This document shows, piece by piece, positions 32,506 through 34,564 of a DNA stretch of 34,564 nt (its first letter is position 1; every line of letters starts with the position of its first letter). The stretch comes from Robinsoniella sp. (GTDB taxonomy: Bacteria; Bacillota; Clostridia; Lachnospirales; Lachnospiraceae). The DNA lies in contig JAMPFB010000019.1 in assembly GCA_023664735.1 (NCBI GenBank), positions 1 through 34,564 on the forward strand, given 5' to 3'. Under the pieces are notes generated by a model that saw only the letters and a program-made list of their open reading frames with translations, ran no database searches and was not told the DNA's origin. Made by a program: the position numbers and the translations under genes.

Positions 32506-34149
32506 TTATTCTGCTAGTTGCTTTGCCCGTTCCAATGCGGTATCTATATGGGAGCAGAAGTTTTCTTCTCCAATCTGTTTATGGAAACCTGCTTTTTCCA
32601 TAACCTTTCTGGGCTGTTCATTCACATGGGAAAGAATCATTTTAATTCCCTTTTTTTCATACTTTTGATAAAGCTCTTCCAGTGAATGCATGGCAGTTGC
32701 ATCAATGGCATTGACGCTTCTCATTCTGAGAATCAGGCATTTTGTATCTTCCTTGACCGAAATATTCAAAATTTTATCTGCAGCAGCAAAGAACATAGGG
32801 CCTGAAATCTCATAAACAAGCGTATGTTCAGGTACGGCTCTTAGGGAAATGCTGTCAGGGTCGTTTTCCTCATCAATGTATTTCCAACCCTCCACTTCGG
32901 TCACATCACTCATACGCTTCATAAATAAGATAGCAGCAAGAAGGATGCCTGCTTCGATTGCCACAACAAGGTCGAAAACTACGGTAAGCACAAAGGTAAG
33001 CACTAATACGAAAATATCGCTTTTAGGAGATGATTTGCACAGGTTCACAAAAGACCTCCAACCGCACATATTATATGCCACCATAAATAAGATTGCTGCA
33101 ATACACGGCATTGGGATTAATGCTGCATAAGGCATCAGTACCACAAGAATCAGCACTAATGTAATGGAATGTACCATGCCGGATATGGGAGTGCGTCCGC
33201 CGTTTTTGATATTTGCGGCAGTTCTTGCAATGGCGCCGGTAGCAGGAATGCCGCCAAACAATGCGGAACCGATGTTTCCTACGCCTTGGGCAATCAGCTC
33301 CATATTGGAACGGTGTTTTGAATTAATCATGCTGTCCGCTACAACACAGGAAAGCAGCGACTCTATTGCAGCCAAAATTGCAATTGTAAAGGCATCAGGA
33401 AGAATGTCCTGAATATCCTTAAGCGTAAAGGAGGGCATATGGAAATGGGGAAGCTGATTGCTTATCTCATATAAATCTCCGATGGTATTTACTTTCATAT
33501 GTAAAAGCTGAACCATGCAAATGCCTGCAATAACAGCAAGCAGGGAACCCGGAATCGTTTTGTTGATATAAGGCCATATAATGAGAATGGCAAGACAAAC
33601 CATGCCCACAATGACAGCCTGCCAGTTGATGGAAGCAATGTTTCGTATGACAGCGCCCAGTTTTTCCATTGTTTCAATAGTAACAGTACCAGCAGGATAT
33701 GTCAGGCCTAAAAAATCTTTAATCTGTCCAATGGCAATCGTTACTGCAATCCCGGCGGTAAAACCTGTAGTAATCGTATAAGGAATGTATTTGATTAAAT
33801 TGCCAAGCCTGAAAAATCCCATTGCCGCAAGAATGATTCCTGCAAGGACGGTTGCCAGTATCAGCCCGTCCATTCCTTTTTGTGCTACAATTCCTGCAAC
33901 GATTGTGGCAAATGCAGCGGTAGGCCCGGCAATCTGCACACGGCTTCCCCCTAAAAAGGAAATCAGAAATCCGGCAATAATGGCTGTGTAAATACCCTGC
34001 TCAGGACCGACACCCGACGCAAGTGCAAGCGCTATAGATAAAGGCAGTGCAATAATTGCAACAATGATACCTGCAATTACATCTTTGATAAATTGTTCTT
34101 TCGTGTATGTTTTCATGACTGAAAACAACTTTGGTTTTAATTTTTCCAT
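32506..34149 (-). CDS. SulP-family inorganic anion transporter with STAS domain
   Basis: 547 residues. The membrane part (about 20-420, 12-14 segments) has the SulP signatures: ALPLSIALALASGVGPEQGI, SFLGGSRVQIAGPTAAFATI, and GGIPATGAIARTAANIKNGG. The cytoplasmic STAS domain is at about 440-547 (VYEISGPMFFAAADKI, LRMRSVNAIDATAMHSLEEL). Bacterial members carry sulfate, bicarbonate or dicarboxylates; no adjacent carbonic anhydrase or sulfate gene identifies the substrate. GAAAGGAAC upstream on the minus strand is the ribosome site, with a promoter at 34192-34220. It is the last gene of the window. Confidence 0.93.
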   Translation of the reverse strand: MEKLKPKLFSVMKTYTKEQFIKDVIAGIIVAIIALPLSIALALASGVGPEQGIYTAIIAGFLISFLGGSRVQIAGPTAAFATIVAGIVAQKGMDGLILATVLAGIILAAMGFFRLGNLIKYIPYTITTGFTAGIAVTIAIGQIKDFLGLTYPAGTVTIETMEKLGAVIRNIASINWQAVIVGMVCLAILIIWPYINKTIPGSLLAVIAGICMVQLLHMKVNTIGDLYEISNQLPHFHMPSFTLKDIQDILPDAFTIAILAAIESLLSCVVADSMINSKHRSNMELIAQGVGNIGSALFGGIPATGAIARTAANIKNGGRTPISGMVHSITLVLILVVLMPYAALIPMPCIAAILFMVAYNMCGWRSFVNLCKSSPKSDIFVLVLTFVLTVVFDLVVAIEAGILLAAILFMKRMSDVTEVEGWKYIDEENDPDSISLRAVPEHTLVYEISGPMFFAAADKILNISVKEDTKCLILRMRSVNAIDATAMHSLEELYQKYEKKGIKMILSHVNEQPRKVMEKAGFHKQIGEENFCSHIDTALERAKQLAE

Positions 34150-34191
34150 GATAGTTCCTTTCGTAAATTGATTTTATACAAAGACTTTTCA

Positions 34192-34220
34192 ATCATAGTA
34201 CTAAATGGTATTTTTTTCAA
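34192..34220 (-). promoter_or_regulatory. Promoter of the SulP transporter gene
   Basis: On the minus strand TTGAAA (complement of 34215-34220), a 17-bp spacer and TATGAT (complement of 34192-34197), about 43 bp before the start codon. Confidence 0.7.
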
Positions 34221-34251
34221 GAGGGGGGATAGAAAATTGATTGTAGATGGT

Positions 34252-34564
34252 GTAACAGTTCAGCCTACAGGCGCAAAGCTGGTTTTATGCAGAGCATGTG
34301 GGCTGATAGTTTGAACTGATTTTGGGGGGAGATAGTGGCTAAGGGGACGCAACAGAGGGATGAGAGTGGATTGGCTTTTTGTGTTTTTGATGGCGCTTTT
34401 CCTAAACAGCCTTGGGGAAGGTTGTGGATGCCGGACGGGTCGTCATATAGCGCCCTCCATGGCGCAATATGACTAAAATTGCCGTCCATGGCAATTTTCC
34501 CCTAGATATTGAAAAGGCTGTTAAGGAAAAGCGCCATCAAAAACAAGAAAGCCAATCCACTCTC
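34252..34564. mobile_element. Large compound miniature element, copy F, cut by the window end
   Basis: Begins GTAACAGTTCAGCC at 34252 with an outer arm like those of B and C (TACAGGCGCAAAGC..GCAGAGCATGT). Then comes a module shared with copy D (TAGTGGCTAA..GGACGCAACAG.GGGATG.GAG, 34333-34366). Next are long arms at 34362-34413 and 34514-34564, complementary except for a few bases. At the centre are two small hairpins: GTCATAT..ATATGAC (34442-34473) and a perfect AAAATTGCC (34475-34483) with GGCAATTTT (34490-34498). The window ends inside the right arm, so the right terminus and target repeat are not seen. No protein frame is supported. Left flank: TAGATGGT (34244-34251). Confidence 0.8.

Noticed and set aside
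16351-34564. Repeats considered as a CRISPR array or as attachment sites
   Set aside because: The copies are kilobases apart, inverted-repeat bounded and flanked by target duplications, with no regular spacers and no cas genes or integrase.

Overview
The window looks like the chromosome of a Firmicute of the Lachnospiraceae (Blautia/Ruminococcus type). The evidence is the moderate-to-low G+C, strong AGGAGG-type ribosome binding sites, sigma-A promoters, the AddAB rather than RecBCD nuclease, a bacterial GlnRS, and several proteins of the kind typical of that family (a DUF815 ATPase, a DUF6062-like protein, a CD3324-like HTH protein). Most of the window is ordinary core genome.

Layout. Positions 1-2030 hold an XRE regulator behind a long dyad that could be its operator, and two small membrane-anchored proteins of unknown function. 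Positions 2020-8591 hold guaB, an ABC-2-like permease, a GGDEF-EAL cyclic-di-GMP protein and purH. Positions 8630-12720 hold glnS, a DUF2225 zinc-motif protein overlapping a MocR-type regulator, and a terminator shared with a convergent acidic membrane protein. A tRNA-Gly(CCC) at 13309 is followed by an AT-rich accessory patch containing a HTH / PIN / small-protein module, which resembles a toxin-antitoxin operon and has a consensus promoter overlapped by a perfect 10-bp dyad. Then come TauE/SafE plus TetR, a DUF6062-like protein, an HD-GYP gene broken by one in-frame TAG, a DUF815 ATPase, a GNAT acetyltransferase, and a decayed patch where a CD3324-like gene runs into a truncated DUF1062 gene. 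The addB-addA pair follows, with a glycosyltransferase gene running into its tail from the other strand, then apt plus an NCS2 purine permease, and finally a SulP transporter.

Metabolic links. guaB, purH, apt and the NCS2 permease cover de novo purine synthesis, the IMP branch point, purine-base salvage and uptake. The GGDEF-EAL and HD-GYP genes are two cyclic-di-GMP enzymes, the second interrupted.

The most interesting content is between genes. Six loci carry the terminal sequence GTAACAGTTCAGCC (or its complement). Two complete copies (16351-16546 and 21359-21542) are flanked immediately by perfect 8-bp direct repeats, TATCATTT and ACTTGTTC. A third, tiny copy (20583-20644) has a 6/8 match. 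Ends starting GTAA with 8-bp duplications are the published hallmark of IS66-family elements, and these copies encode no transposase, so I read them as a non-autonomous IS66-type miniature element family. The interiors are nested palindromes built from exchangeable modules. Copies often lie at the 3' ends of genes. One half copy abuts the terminator of the purine permease, and a large compound copy runs off the right end of the window, so its sequence beyond 34564 can be predicted.
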